Assembly: GCF_002240355.1 (NCBI RefSeq)
Contig: NZ_CP016353.1
Coordinates: 5,433,001 to 5,497,000 of the forward strand
Direction: 5' to 3'
DNA from: Prauserella marina
GTDB lineage: Bacteria > Actinomycetota > Actinomycetes > Mycobacteriales > Pseudonocardiaceae
DNA: 64,000 nucleotides
Part shown: positions 29,244 to 38,084 of the stretch, piece after piece
Numbering within the stretch: the stretch's first letter is position 1
Layout: every line of letters starts with the position of its first letter
Notes under the pieces: generated by a model
What the model saw: only the letters and a program-made list of their open reading frames with translations
Databases searched by the model: none
What the model was told of the DNA's origin: nothing
Made by a program: the position numbers and the translations under genes

Positions 29244-29351
29244 ATGGCACGACCCATCGACGCGGATCAGCACGCGATGACTCGGCGATCCGGCCCCGCG
29301 CTGTCACAGGCTCCAAACGAGACAGTCCGCACCGGTTTCATCGGGACATAA
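29244..29351 (+). CDS. Small ORF, 35 residues, unknown
   Basis: ATG 29244 has GGAGG 6 bases upstream and opens a 35-residue frame (MARPIDADQHAMTRRSG ... TGFIGT). The ribosome site is the best in this decayed zone, but nothing in the peptide is recognised. It may be the start of a truncated gene. Confidence 0.3.
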   Translation: MARPIDADQHAMTRRSGPALSQAPNETVRTGFIGT

Positions 29352-29749
29352 CGCGCGACCCGCATCCGGACTGGAGCGAGCGTACGATCAGTTCGCCGAC
29401 TCGGCAGGTGGACGACTCGGCCAGTATGGGAACCCGGTCCATGGCCACACCGGGGCCGCCGGGGCAAGATTGTGCACACGAAACTGCTGGCACCGTCGCG
29501 TGTTTACACACCTCGCGCACGGGGCGCCCACCCACTGAGGCCGCCGGGAATCCGCCAAGGCCAGTTCGTCGACCTGCCATCCCCGCCCGGCCACCCCGCC
29601 CGACCGGCCCCGGCCGAACAGGCCAGGGCGTCCGGCACCTCCGGGACCGGGCACTCGCGAATCCCAGACCCCCGACGCGAAATGTCCGAACGCTGACTTG
29701 ACTCCGTCCAACCCACCCCCATCGCCCCTAACGCGGCCCCCCGCCGACC

Positions 29750-29843
29750 CCCAATGCTGACGTCGACAAACCCCGACGCTGAAGTCGCCAGCCCGGGTGC
29801 GGAATCCGGCGTCCTGAAGGCGGACCTCGCGGGTACGGACTCG
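29750..29843 (-). repeat. 21-bp repeat array G, degenerate
   Basis: On the minus strand, units starting near 29842 (GAGTCCGT cap), then GAGGTCCGCC, GGATTCCGCA, GACTTCAGCG and GACGTCAGCA keep a spacing of 21-22 bases. They carry the CCGCxxxCxGG skeleton of arrays A-F with many substitutions. An old member of the family, 110 bases upstream of the MarR gene. Confidence 0.6.
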
Positions 29844-29952
29844 AACTAGCAGGCACGGGGCGCAAAATTTGGTGGCATGAGGTCAGGTCCTGCGCAGCAG
29901 AGGACGAGACTTGCGAAAAGCACTCCAGTTACGCGATATGTCATGAGACGCT

Positions 29953-30429
29953 ATGACGCACACTTTCTTTTGCCCGCCAAGGCTTTTCGCCCAGTACGCT
30001 TGCGCGGTGGACGAAGTGCTGGAGTTCGTACTCGCGGTCAAAGCGGCCCACCGGGAGATCAACCGGCGGTTCGCCATGGCGCTGCGCCCCCTCGACATCA
30101 CCGTGGCTCAGGCCGAGGCCATATTGGTGCTCGCGGAGTCGCAACCCCTTTCCGTCAAGGAACTCGGGGCGCACGTCGTGGCGGAAGCCGGAAACCCGAG
30201 CCGACTCGTCGACCGGCTGGTCACCGCGGGTCTCGTCCGACGAAGGGCCGCGCTTGACGATCGCCGCAACGTCCAGCTCACGCTCACTACACAGGGCCGC
30301 AAACTCGCACAGCGCATCCATCAGGCACGGCAACCACTACGCGACTGGGGCGACCGCCAGTTGAACGGCCATGGCCTCGACACCATGACCGCATCACTAC
30401 AGCAACTTGTCGACAACAACCGGAGCTAG
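29953..30429 (+). CDS. MarR family transcriptional regulator
   Basis: 158 residues from ATG 29953, or 140 from GTG 30007 (VDEVLEFVL); neither has a strong ribosome site. The winged helix is clear: LDITVAQAEAILVLAESQPLSVKELGAHVVAEAGNPSRLVDRLVTAGLVRRRAALDDRRNVQLTLTTQG. TGTCAT-N8-ATGACG overlaps the ATG and could be an autoregulatory site. The stop codon TAG (30427-30429) is made of the TA target of an IS630 element plus the element's first G. The same stop existed before insertion, so the protein is unchanged. Confidence 0.85.
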   Translation: MTHTFFCPPRLFAQYACAVDEVLEFVLAVKAAHREINRRFAMALRPLDITVAQAEAILVLAESQPLSVKELGAHVVAEAGNPSRLVDRLVTAGLVRRRAALDDRRNVQLTLTTQGRKLAQRIHQARQPLRDWGDRQLNGHGLDTMTASLQQLVDNNRS

Positions 30430-31567
30430 TGTTGTGGGTCGGAAGTTCGTTGTCTAAGTGGTAGGTTGGGCCTGTGGCGAGGGCGATGGGGCGGCCGAAG
30501 GCCGAGTTGGTGTTGTCCGAGGACGAGCGGGCCACGCTGGAGCGGTGGGCGCGGCGGCGGAAGAGTGCACAGGCGTTGGCGTTGCGGTGTCGGATCGTGC
30601 TGGCCTGCGCCGAGGGTTTGTCCAATGTGGAGGTTGCGGTGCGGTTGGGGGTGTCGCGGCCGACGGTGGGCAAGTGGCGGTCGCGGTTCGTGGCCGACCG
30701 GCTGGACGGCCTGGAGGACGAGCCGCGGCCGGGAGCGCCCCGCGCGATCGGCGATGAGCGGGTCGAGGAGGTGATCGTGGCGACGCTGGAGGAAACACCG
30801 GCCAACGCCACGCACTGGTCGCGCCGGTCGATGGCGGATCGGGCGGGTCTGTCGCCGTCTACGATCGGGCGGATCTGGAATGCCTTCGGCGTGCAGCCCC
30901 ACCGCACCGAGACGTTCAAGCTGTCGACCGACCCGCAGTTCCTCGACAAGGTCCGCGACGTGGTGGGCTTGTACCTCGACCCACCGGAGCGGGCCATCGT
31001 GCTCTGCACCGACGAAAAGAGTCAGAGCCAGGCACTGAACCGGTCAGCGCCGGTGCTGCCGATGATGCCTGGCATGCCCGAACGCCGCAGCCACGACTAT
31101 GTTCGCCACGGCACCAGCAGCCTGTTCGCCGCCCTCGATGTGGCTACCGGCCAGGTCATCTCCTCCGTGCACCGACGGCACCGCTCGATCGAGTTCCGCA
31201 AATTCCTCAACAAGATCGACAAACAGGTACCAGCCGAGTTGGACATACACCTGGTCTGCGACAACTACGCCACCCACAAGACCGGCACCATCCAACGCTG
31301 GCTGGCCGCCCATCCACGCTTCCACGTGCACTTCGTGCCCGCCTACTCGTCCTGGCTCAACATCGTTGAACGCTGGTTCGCCGAACTGACCACCAAACTC
31401 CTCCAGCGCGGCGTACACACCAGCGTGCAGGCCCTCGAAGCCGATATCCGCACCTCGATCAAGCACTGGAACGACAACCCCAAGCCCTTCGTCTGGACCA
31501 AGACCACCGACGAGATCCTCGACAGCCTCAATCGCTTCTGCCAACGAACTTCAGGCGCACAACACTA
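30427..31567 (+). mobile_element. IS630-family insertion sequence
   Basis: A complete element of about 1.14 kb, flanked by the TA dinucleotide (30427-30428 and 31566-31567) that this family duplicates. The 26-base ends, TA included (30427-30452 and 31542-31567), match at 23 positions: TAGTGTTGTG and AAGTTCGTTG are identical, separated by six variable bases. It holds one intact transposase. The insertion is inside the stop codon of the MarR gene. Confidence 0.93.
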
Positions 31568-31568
31568 G
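30474..31568 (+). CDS. IS630-family transposase
   Basis: 364 residues. The N-terminus has two helix-turn-helix regions ([38 protein letters not shown] and [18 protein letters not shown]). The DDE catalytic core is complete: Asp in [10 protein letters not shown], Asp in [11 protein letters not shown], Glu in [15 protein letters not shown]. The frame is uninterrupted, so the element may still move. GTG 30474 or ATG 30486 could be the start. The stop TAG lies in the right end plus the flanking base, so termination depends on the target site. Upstream the element abuts MarR; downstream begins the CtpE gene end. Confidence 0.95.
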   Translation: MARAMGRPKAELVLSEDERATLERWARRRKSAQALALRCRIVLACAEGLSNVEVAVRLGVSRPTVGKWRSRFVADRLDGLEDEPRPGAPRAIGDERVEEVIVATLEETPANATHWSRRSMADRAGLSPSTIGRIWNAFGVQPHRTETFKLSTDPQFLDKVRDVVGLYLDPPERAIVLCTDEKSQSQALNRSAPVLPMMPGMPERRSHDYVRHGTSSLFAALDVATGQVISSVHRRHRSIEFRKFLNKIDKQVPAELDIHLVCDNYATHKTGTIQRWLAAHPRFHVHFVPAYSSWLNIVERWFAELTTKLLQRGVHTSVQALEADIRTSIKHWNDNPKPFVWTKTTDEILDSLNRFCQRTSGAQH

Positions 31569-31741
31569 GGCGTGGCTGACAAACCCGTAGCCTGCCGCGC
31601 GGGCCAGCGACCAGCACGACCCCTCGCAGCGTTACCGGAAAGCCCGAGTGCAACCCGGTACGAGGACTTCCCAGTCCTACACGACCTCGCGAAGAACCAG
31701 GCTGGTCCCCGCTCGCACGGCGGAGGATCAGCAGATACAAC

Positions 31742-34147
31742 CTAGCTCGCACCGGAGAGTGCGAAGACCCGCCTTCGCTCACCCCGCCGTCGTCCGTCGA
31801 TCCACCACGCCAGCTCGACCAGCACGATCCCCACCGCGGCACACACGAACGCGATCGCCGTGTCAGCTCCGTTGCTGGGGTCCAACAAGAACAGCTCTTG
31901 CGTCAACGGCACGACGAACATGAGCGCCGACAGCACAACCATGATCGCGATGAGCCCGACCTTCCACCACGCGAACGGCCTCGCGACGATACTCAGCACC
32001 CACAGCGCGATCGTGATGAGCGTGATCAGAGCGGTCGTACTGGCCTGAATCGTCTCTGTCTCGGTCGCCCCCTGTCCCTTGTAGACCAGCACGTACGAGA
32101 CGAAGCATGCGACACCGGTGACGACACCCGCCGGGACGGCCATCCGCATGACCCTGCTGACAAAGCCGGGTCTCGCCCTTTCGGCGTTGGGGGCGAGCGA
32201 CAGGACGAAAGCGGGGACGCCGATCGTGAACCAGCCGGTGATGGTCACATGCCTCGGCAGGAACGGATACGGCAGTACGTCGAGCCCGATGAGCCCTGGA
32301 ACACCCACCATGATCGCCAACAACACGGAGTATACGGTCTTGGTCAGGAACAGCGTGGAGACCCGCTCGATGTTGCCGATGACCCGCCTACCCTCGGCTA
32401 CGACATGGGGCAGGGTCGCGAACTTGTTGTCGAGCAATACGATCTGGGCGACCGACCTCGTGGCGGGGCTGCCCGCCCCCATGGCCACCCCGATGTCGGC
32501 ATCCTTGAGCGCGAGGACGTCGTTGACACCGTCGCCCGTCATGGCGACCGTGTGCCCGTGCTCCTGTAGCGCGCCGACCATGGTGCGCTTCTGCGCGGGC
32601 GTCACCCTACCGAACACGCTCGCCGTTTCGACTTCCTCGCCGAGGCGTTTGTCATCGCCGAGTGTCCTCGCGTCGACGGGCTGTTCCGCGTGCGGCAGGT
32701 CGAGTGAGGCGGCGACCGCGCCCACCGACTTCGCGTTGTCGCCGGAAATCACCTTGACGGCGACCTTCTGCGTGGCGAAGTAGTCCACTGTGTCCTTGGC
32801 GTCAGGACGCACCTTCTGTTCGAGCACCACGAGGGCGGCAGGGGTGACCACTCCCGGCGCCCCCTGCGCGTCGACGGCCTGTTCAGCTCTGCCGAGGAGC
32901 AGCACACGCAGGCCCTGCTCGCCGATCCGTTCGGCTTCGGCTCTTACTTCACTGTCCGAGGAAAGGAGCACATCGGGAGCGCCGAGTACCCAGTCACCCT
33001 CCTCACCGAAGCTCGCTCCGCTCCACTTGCGGGCCGAGGAGAACGGCGCGACAGCCGTCGCGGTCCATCCGGGATCATCGGCAAACGCCTCCGCTATCGC
33101 CGCGAGGCTGGCGTTCGGCCGAGGATCGGCTACGGCCAGCGCGGCGAGCACCCTCGCGGCGTGCTCCCCATTGGCACCGAACGGCCGCAGTTCGCCGAGC
33201 TTCATAGCGTTTTCGGTGAGTGTGCCCGTCTTGTCCGCGCACACGACATCGACTCTGGCCAAGCCCTCGATGGCGGGCAGTTCGTTGACGAGACACTGCC
33301 TGCGGCCGAGGCGGACAACGCCGACGGCGAAGGCGATCGACGTCATCAGCACAAGCCCTTCCGGCACCATCGGCACGAGCGCGGCGACCATGCCGCGCAG
33401 GGCCTCGGGCAAGTCCTGATTGCCGGAAAGCTGGTTGTAAATGGACAGTGCGCCCGCCGGAATCAACAGGTAGGTGATGACCTTGAGAATGCGATCGATT
33501 CCGCCGCGCAGTTCGGACTTGACGAGCGTGAACTTGCTGGCCTCGTCTGCCAGTTTCGCGGCATAGGCTTCTTTACCGACCTTGGTCGCCCGGTAGGCGC
33601 CCGAACCCGCGACGACGAAGCTGCCGGAAAGAACCGCGTCGCCGGGTTCCTTCACAACCGGGTCGGACTCCCCCGTGAGGAGTGATTCGTCCACTTCGAG
33701 CGCCTCGGCGGCGACGACCTCGCCGTCCACGACGATCTGGTCGCCAGGCCCCATCTCGATGATGTCGTCGGCGACGACCTGGTTGGGAGGGAGCTCCGAA
33801 CTGACACCGTCGCGCCGCACCGTCGGCTTCGCCTGTCCGACAATGGAGAGCCGGTCGAGTGTCCTTTTCGCACGCAGTTCCTGAACCATGCCGACGACGC
33901 TGTTGGCGATGATCAGCCCGCCGAACATGCCGTCGATCCAGTACCCGGTCGACATGACGATGACGAACAGCACACCGAAGATCGCGTTGATCCTGGTAAA
34001 GACGTTCGCCCTGACGATGTCCCACACACCACGGCTCGCCCTGACGGGGACGTCGTTGGTCCGGCCATCGGCGATCCGCTCCGCGACCTGCGCCGCGCTG
34101 AGGCCGCGCACGATGTCACCCGCGGTACCCCGGTCTTCGACTGCCAT
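31742..34147 (-). CDS. ctpE: P-type cation-transporting ATPase, CtpE-like
   Basis: 801 residues. All P-ATPase marks are present: LLTGES (actuator), [10 protein letters not shown] (phosphorylation Asp), [21 protein letters not shown] (hinge). The fourth membrane segment reads [17 protein letters not shown], characteristic of the mycobacterial CtpE group, which has been linked to calcium uptake. Ten membrane segments fit, with six at the C-terminus. ATG 34147 (MAVEDRG) is preferred to 34192. It is last in a minus-strand run after CHAD and Ser/Thr kinase genes with an 81-base gap; phosphorylation control by the kinase is possible. Confidence 0.88.
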   Translation of the reverse strand: MAVEDRGTAGDIVRGLSAAQVAERIADGRTNDVPVRASRGVWDIVRANVFTRINAIFGVLFVIVMSTGYWIDGMFGGLIIANSVVGMVQELRAKRTLDRLSIVGQAKPTVRRDGVSSELPPNQVVADDIIEMGPGDQIVVDGEVVAAEALEVDESLLTGESDPVVKEPGDAVLSGSFVVAGSGAYRATKVGKEAYAAKLADEASKFTLVKSELRGGIDRILKVITYLLIPAGALSIYNQLSGNQDLPEALRGMVAALVPMVPEGLVLMTSIAFAVGVVRLGRRQCLVNELPAIEGLARVDVVCADKTGTLTENAMKLGELRPFGANGEHAARVLAALAVADPRPNASLAAIAEAFADDPGWTATAVAPFSSARKWSGASFGEEGDWVLGAPDVLLSSDSEVRAEAERIGEQGLRVLLLGRAEQAVDAQGAPGVVTPAALVVLEQKVRPDAKDTVDYFATQKVAVKVISGDNAKSVGAVAASLDLPHAEQPVDARTLGDDKRLGEEVETASVFGRVTPAQKRTMVGALQEHGHTVAMTGDGVNDVLALKDADIGVAMGAGSPATRSVAQIVLLDNKFATLPHVVAEGRRVIGNIERVSTLFLTKTVYSVLLAIMVGVPGLIGLDVLPYPFLPRHVTITGWFTIGVPAFVLSLAPNAERARPGFVSRVMRMAVPAGVVTGVACFVSYVLVYKGQGATETETIQASTTALITLITIALWVLSIVARPFAWWKVGLIAIMVVLSALMFVVPLTQELFLLDPSNGADTAIAFVCAAVGIVLVELAWWIDGRRRGERRRVFALSGAS

Positions 34148-34228
34148 AGGCCTGAGCGTATTAGCCGGGCTCTCGCGCACCGAGCCAGCCACGCTGGTGA
34201 GCGACCGGACGCGCCTGAAAGGTGTCGG

Positions 34229-34891
34229 CTACGCCGAGGAGCACGACACCGATGGCGGCGTGACGATGCCGGTGGAACCGGTCCCGGCGGTACTCCCGGT
34301 GAACCCGAAGCTCGCGGTCGAACCCGCTTCGATGGTGATGTTCCAGTCGGCGTTGCTGACCTCGACCTCGGCACCCGATCGAGAAATCGTCCCGTTCCAC
34401 AGGTTGTCCACCGACTGCCCTTCCGGCGGTAGCCAGCCGACCTTCCAGCCGGTGAGCGGCTCGGTGCCGGTGTTGCGAACCGTCACCTCGGCCTCGTAGC
34501 CGCCAGGCCACGTATTCGTGACCCGGTAGCTGGCAACACACCGCTGCTCGGGCGGCTCCGGAGCGCTGGAGGTCGGTCCGGCGATAGCGGGGCCGGGGTC
34601 GCCGTCACCTTCGTCGCCCGCCGCGATGATCACACCGATCGCGACACCGGCGGCGAGTAACGCCGCGCCGCCTGCCGCGCCCAGAAGGGCGCGCCTGCTC
34701 GGTCGTCGTGCCGAAGGCAACACCAAGGTCGGCGTACGAGGCGGCGGCAGAGAGACCGCCTCGCCTTCGGCGACGGCGGAGAGCGCGTCACGCACTTCGC
34801 CCATGCTCGGCCTTGCCGCCCGCTCGTGCCGGAGCATCCGCAGCAGTACGTCGGTGAGTGGCCCTTGTGTCACGGGCGGCGTGAGTTTCCC
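34229..34891 (-). CDS. C-terminal part of Ser/Thr kinase: kinase end, membrane span, CBM2-like domain (-1 frame)
   Basis: This frame continues the kinase after a -1 shift at 34885-34891. LTDVLLRMLRHERAARPSMGEVRDAL is the end of the kinase C-lobe (subdomain XI with its Arg). A Pro-rich linker, one membrane span (ALLGAAGGAALLAAGVAIGVIIAAG), and an outside domain of about 105 residues follow. That domain has the carbohydrate-binding module family 2 pattern: Cys near each end and YRVTNTWPGGYEAEVTVRNTG, GWKVGW, NLWNGTISRSG, VSNADWN, IEAGSTASFGF. A GTG at 34873 would be the only start if made alone, leaving a useless fragment, so it is read as part of one split gene. Confidence 0.75.
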   Translation of the reverse strand, partial: GKLTPPVTQGPLTDVLLRMLRHERAARPSMGEVRDALSAVAEGEAVSLPPPRTPTLVLPSARRPSRRALLGAAGGAALLAAGVAIGVIIAAGDEGDGDPGPAIAGPTSSAPEPPEQRCVASYRVTNTWPGGYEAEVTVRNTGTEPLTGWKVGWLPPEGQSVDNLWNGTISRSGAEVEVSNADWNITIEAGSTASFGFTGSTAGTGSTGIVTPPSVSCSSA

Positions 34892-35574
34892 GCCGATATC
34901 CTGCGCAGCAAAACCATGGGATTGTCGTTGTCCCCGAAAGGAAGCCGCCCTTCGAGCGCGGCGTAAAGCGTCGCGCCGAGCGAGAATACGTCCGAGGCGA
35001 AATCCGCGGCTTCGCCGTCCGCCACCTCGGGCGCGAAGTAAGCGGGTGTGCCCGCGACGAGGCCGTCTCCGGTTACCGTCGCCTCCCCCACCGCCCTGGA
35101 AATACCGAAGTCCGCGATCTTGGCGACGCCCTCGCCGGTGAGAAGTACGTTGCCTGGCTTGACATCCCTGTGCACGATGCCTTCACCGTGAGCCTCGGCA
35201 AGCGCGGCCGCGATCTGGGCACCGATGGTCGCGACCTCCCGCTCCGGCAGCCGCTGCCGTTCGGCGAGCACCTCGGAAAGGCTGCGAGCAGGAAGAAATT
35301 CCATGACCAGGCATGGCTTTCCGTCGTGTACCACGACATCGTGGACACCGATGGCGTTCGGGTGCCTCAGCCTGGCGGCAACCCTGCCCTCCCTGACCGC
35401 GCGACGAACCGCCTCGCCGGTGGCGACTTCGCCGGAACCCGTTTCGAGCCGCTTGACGGCCACGACGCGATCGAGCCGCTCGTCGCGCGCCTTCCAGACG
35501 GTCCCCATACCGCCCCTGCCGACGAGGGCGAGCAAGCGGTAACGCTCGGCGACCAGTTCGCCATCGTCGGTCAC
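34870..35574 (-). CDS. Serine/threonine protein kinase, N-terminal part (zero frame)
   Basis: 234 residues with all catalytic marks: GRGGMGTVWKARD (P-loop), VAVKRL, HRDVKPGNVLL, IADFG, GTPAYFAPE and SDVFSLGATLYAAL. It stops at RRISAGNSRRP before the last helices of the C-lobe. The missing part lies in the -1 frame. The switch point carries GGGAAAC (34885-34891) in the G-GGA-AAC phase, a classical slippery heptamer; equally, a single G may have been lost. GTG 35574 overlaps the upstream CHAD stop (GTGA), so translation is coupled. Confidence 0.85.
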   Translation of the reverse strand: MTDDGELVAERYRLLALVGRGGMGTVWKARDERLDRVVAVKRLETGSGEVATGEAVRRAVREGRVAARLRHPNAIGVHDVVVHDGKPCLVMEFLPARSLSEVLAERQRLPEREVATIGAQIAAALAEAHGEGIVHRDVKPGNVLLTGEGVAKIADFGISRAVGEATVTGDGLVAGTPAYFAPEVADGEAADFASDVFSLGATLYAALEGRLPFGDNDNPMVLLRRISAGNSRRP

Positions 35575-37328
35575 GACAACATGGCCTCGATCCGTTCCCT
35601 TGGCAGTTTGCCGGAAAACCGAGTGAGCGCGTCGGTGAGATCAGCCCGTGCCGCGCGTTGCTGCTCGACCATGCGTGCCGAGACTTCGCCGAGTGCCAGC
35701 AGCGTCGCCGCGGGCGGGTTTCCCACGTCTTGCATCCTCATTCCGAAAGCCTGCAAGGCCGCGCTCTGCACCTCACCATCCTGAAAGGAACCGAGAATGT
35801 CTTGCAAACGCTTGAGTTCCTTGAGGACCGTCCGGTAACCAGCCGGTTCGCTGACCGGCTTCGCGAACTCCAGCAGATAACGCAGTTCCTTACATCGCTT
35901 GCGAAGGTCGTGAACTTGGTCCGAGGAGGACTCCGGGGTGATCGCGCCCGCCTTGCGGAGAACCTTGGCCGTGAAGCGGGGAACCCGTTGAGCCACGAAG
36001 CTCTCCATGTCTTCGACCGAGCGGGGCTCGTTGACGACGCCAGTGAGCACCGAAGACCAATTCTTGAGCAGCGTGGTGAACCGCTTCGTGCCCAGCGTCC
36101 TGGTCAGCGCCCGCTGTGCCCTCGCGCGCTCGGAGCGCAGATGGTCCGCGAACGGGGCGAGGTCGTCCGGTGTTCCCGCGACGAGTCCCGCCGCCAGTTC
36201 GTCCAGTTCAAGCAGGTAGACGTCGAGGTCTCTCGTCGGCGTCGTGACATCGCCGAGCCATTTGAATTCCTGCCGGTATCGCTCACCGACGGACCTCGGC
36301 AGCACGTCCCCGGTGAGTTTGAGCAGCGACCTCGTCCGCCGCACCGCCACCCTCAGGTCGTGGAGGAATTCGGTGTCGACATCGGCACGAACACCGTCGA
36401 CGTTGTCCGCGATGGCGTCGGCGTGACTGAGCAGAGAGGTCGCGACCGCGACGTCGGCTGGTAGCTCAGCCGACACCGCAAGGCGGTACCTGGTGGGCTC
36501 GGTGCGCTGGGCGCGCCGCAACTGCTCGTACAGCGTCTCCTCTGCCTGGCCGAACCCGGTCGCCTTGCGCAGTGCCTTCGCGACCCGCTTGGCGTCGCGG
36601 CGATGCCCCGGCTCGGGTCGTACCACGACCCTGACCAGGGGCGGGGTGGCGACCGGCTCCTTGCCGGTGAACTCCAACCAGGCGATTCGCGCGACGAGCG
36701 CACCCTCTTTGTCACGCACGGCGACATCGCGAGTGGTGAGCCGCCCTTCCGCGACTGGAGCGACGGCCCTGACCCACATCGCTTCCGCGACGGCGTCGTG
36801 GACCTCACCGTCGGGGAACTGGTCGGTTCTCGCGGGCCAGCGTGGCGGTTCGGTCAGGCGAGTGGTCGGGTGCGTCGGCTGGGCCGGTTGCTCGGCGGTG
36901 GCGGGTGTCGCGTCGTTGTGGTCTGACGTGGCCTGCGCTGGAGCACGCTGCTCCGAGTCCGGCTGGGGCGACGCGGCTTGTGTCATGGTGGCTTGTGTCG
37001 CGCTGGTGTGCGGCATTGCATGCCGACTGGTGGCTTGTGTCGCTTCGCCCGATTGTGCCGGTGTGGTGGCCAGTCGCTCCGCTATCAGAATTCCGGCGCC
37101 AGATGCCCGCTCATGCCGCAGTTCGAGCCCGTGTTTGCGAAGCCGGCCGTCGACGGTGTCGAGGTAGGTGATCGTCTGGCGGTGCCGACGTCCGGCCTCG
37201 AACGAGTACCGCTTCGCCGTGGCGGGTTCGAGCGCGGCCAGCACGGAATCCTCGTCACCGCGAGTCGGTTCTCCCTGCCAGCGCAGGGTCGGTGGTGGCG
37301 ATTCTTGAGGCACGGCAACAAATCCCAC
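35571..37328 (-). CDS. CYTH/CHAD domain protein
   Basis: 585 residues. The second half is a CHAD domain: EFLHDLRVAVRRTRSLLKLTGDVLP, LGDVTTPTRDLDVYLLEL, and the C-terminal repeat SDQVHDLRKRCKELRYLLEFAKPV with conserved His/Arg/Lys surfaces that bind polyphosphate in this family. The first half resembles a CYTH triphosphate tunnel (TYLDTVDGRLRKHGLELRHER, VRDKEGALVARIAWLEF), broken by an Ala/Thr/Pro/Gln-rich insert at about residues 92-165. GTG 37328 is the first start; no good ribosome site is visible. It is first in the operon with the Ser/Thr kinase and CtpE-like pump. Confidence 0.85.
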   Translation of the reverse strand: MGFVAVPQESPPPTLRWQGEPTRGDEDSVLAALEPATAKRYSFEAGRRHRQTITYLDTVDGRLRKHGLELRHERASGAGILIAERLATTPAQSGEATQATSRHAMPHTSATQATMTQAASPQPDSEQRAPAQATSDHNDATPATAEQPAQPTHPTTRLTEPPRWPARTDQFPDGEVHDAVAEAMWVRAVAPVAEGRLTTRDVAVRDKEGALVARIAWLEFTGKEPVATPPLVRVVVRPEPGHRRDAKRVAKALRKATGFGQAEETLYEQLRRAQRTEPTRYRLAVSAELPADVAVATSLLSHADAIADNVDGVRADVDTEFLHDLRVAVRRTRSLLKLTGDVLPRSVGERYRQEFKWLGDVTTPTRDLDVYLLELDELAAGLVAGTPDDLAPFADHLRSERARAQRALTRTLGTKRFTTLLKNWSSVLTGVVNEPRSVEDMESFVAQRVPRFTAKVLRKAGAITPESSSDQVHDLRKRCKELRYLLEFAKPVSEPAGYRTVLKELKRLQDILGSFQDGEVQSAALQAFGMRMQDVGNPPAATLLALGEVSARMVEQQRAARADLTDALTRFSGKLPRERIEAMLS

Positions 37329-37447
37329 AGTAGTCGTTCAAGGCCCAGCCAAACCGAGTATAACCAGGCCACGCCACCGGGAACCCCGGTTTCGGCTTCC
37401 GAAAGCCAAGCCCACGTCCGATGAGTCCGGCAAGCCAGCGACCTGGC

Positions 37448-37530
37448 GAGTCCGCCCTCGGGTGCGCGAGTCCCCCGCCCAGGTCGGCGAGATCCGCATT
37501 CGGGTCGGCGAGATCCGCGCTCGATCTCGA
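37448..37530 (+). repeat. 21-bp repeat array C
   Basis: Four units: GAGTCCGCCC (37448), GAGTCCCCCGCCCAGG (37468), GAGATCCGCATTCGGG (37489) and GAGATCCGCGCTCGAT (37510). The last ends in CGAGATC-N7-GATCTCG, a 7-bp hairpin. Plus orientation, pointing toward array D. Confidence 0.85.
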
Positions 37531-37813
37531 AACCCTCAGCCGGACCCGTTGACCCCGCCAGCCGCTCGGACACATGGCCGGAACGGTTACCGGCAATGAC
37601 CCACGGTCATATGTGGGTGACAACGCATGGCCACGCGCGGTGACCGTTCGATCCGCGGGCAGGCCGATCCACTCGCGCCTGATTCGCGGGGCTTCACCAG
37701 GTCACGGTCACCCGGCCGAAAGCGGATCAGCACCGGCTTCCGCAGGCAGGCCCAGCGGGTGCGAGCCGGGCGCGAATCGCGCGAGCGAGGTGAACTGGTG
37801 GCGGTGGAGACCC

Positions 37814-37981
37814 GGCCGGGCCGACGCGGAAATCACCGACATCAGCGCCGAACTCACAGGTCCGGATGCGGATCTCGACGACCTGGATGCAGATCTCGAC
37901 GGCCAGGACGCGGATCTCGGCGACCTGGGTGGGGATCTCGGCATCCTGAGTGCAGAACTCGGCGACCTGGGCGGGGGACTC
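37814..37981 (-). repeat. 21-bp repeat array D, eight units
   Basis: On the minus strand, eight contiguous units of exactly 21 bases run from the cap GAGTCCCCCGCCCAGG at 37981 down to 37814; unit starts include GAGTTCTGCACTCAGG, GAGATCCCCACCCAGG, GAGATCTGCATCCAGG and GAGATCCGCATCCGGA. It is the longest array of the window. It ends about 100 bases before the aldo/keto reductase start. Confidence 0.9.
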
Positions 37982-38084
37982 GCGCACGGCACACCGGCAC
38001 ACGGCTCACCGCACTCGCACTGCCACAATCACCGTCGTCATGGACACTCGGCCTGAGGTGACGAAGCGGAAAGGACCTCACACC

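Larger units (their letters stand above)
28020..29952. other. Decayed, lower-GC intergenic zone
   Basis: About 1.9 kb without an intact recognised gene. 28200-28650 is visibly poorer in GC than its surroundings. A minus-strand frame at 28033-28182 (MTNEAIRSALGADAQEKGIL) and plus frames at 28229-28516 and 28404-28709 have no family resemblance. It also holds an octamer satellite, a small ORF with a good ribosome site and a worn 21-bp array, and it ends near an IS630 insertion. The set suggests an accessory segment in decay. Confidence 0.5.
37329..38084. other. Divergent intergenic region with two facing repeat arrays
   Basis: 756 bases between the CHAD operon (minus) and the aldo/keto reductase (plus). 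It contains arrays C and D, pointing toward each other, around 283 bases of unique sequence. In the unique part ACCCAC and GTGGGT pair around the 8-base loop GGTCATAT near 37600-37617. Open frames here arise from the repeats and are not accepted as genes. Confidence 0.6.

Noticed and set aside
34873-34873. GTG 34873 as the start of an independent gene
   Set aside because: The product would start in the middle of a kinase C-lobe; the frame is better explained as the second part of the split kinase.
37574-38061. Plus-strand frames of about 145-160 residues between CHAD and aldo/keto reductase
   Set aside because: Their bodies are the reverse reading of array D (DLDDLDADLDG repeats) and they lack ribosome sites and family resemblance.
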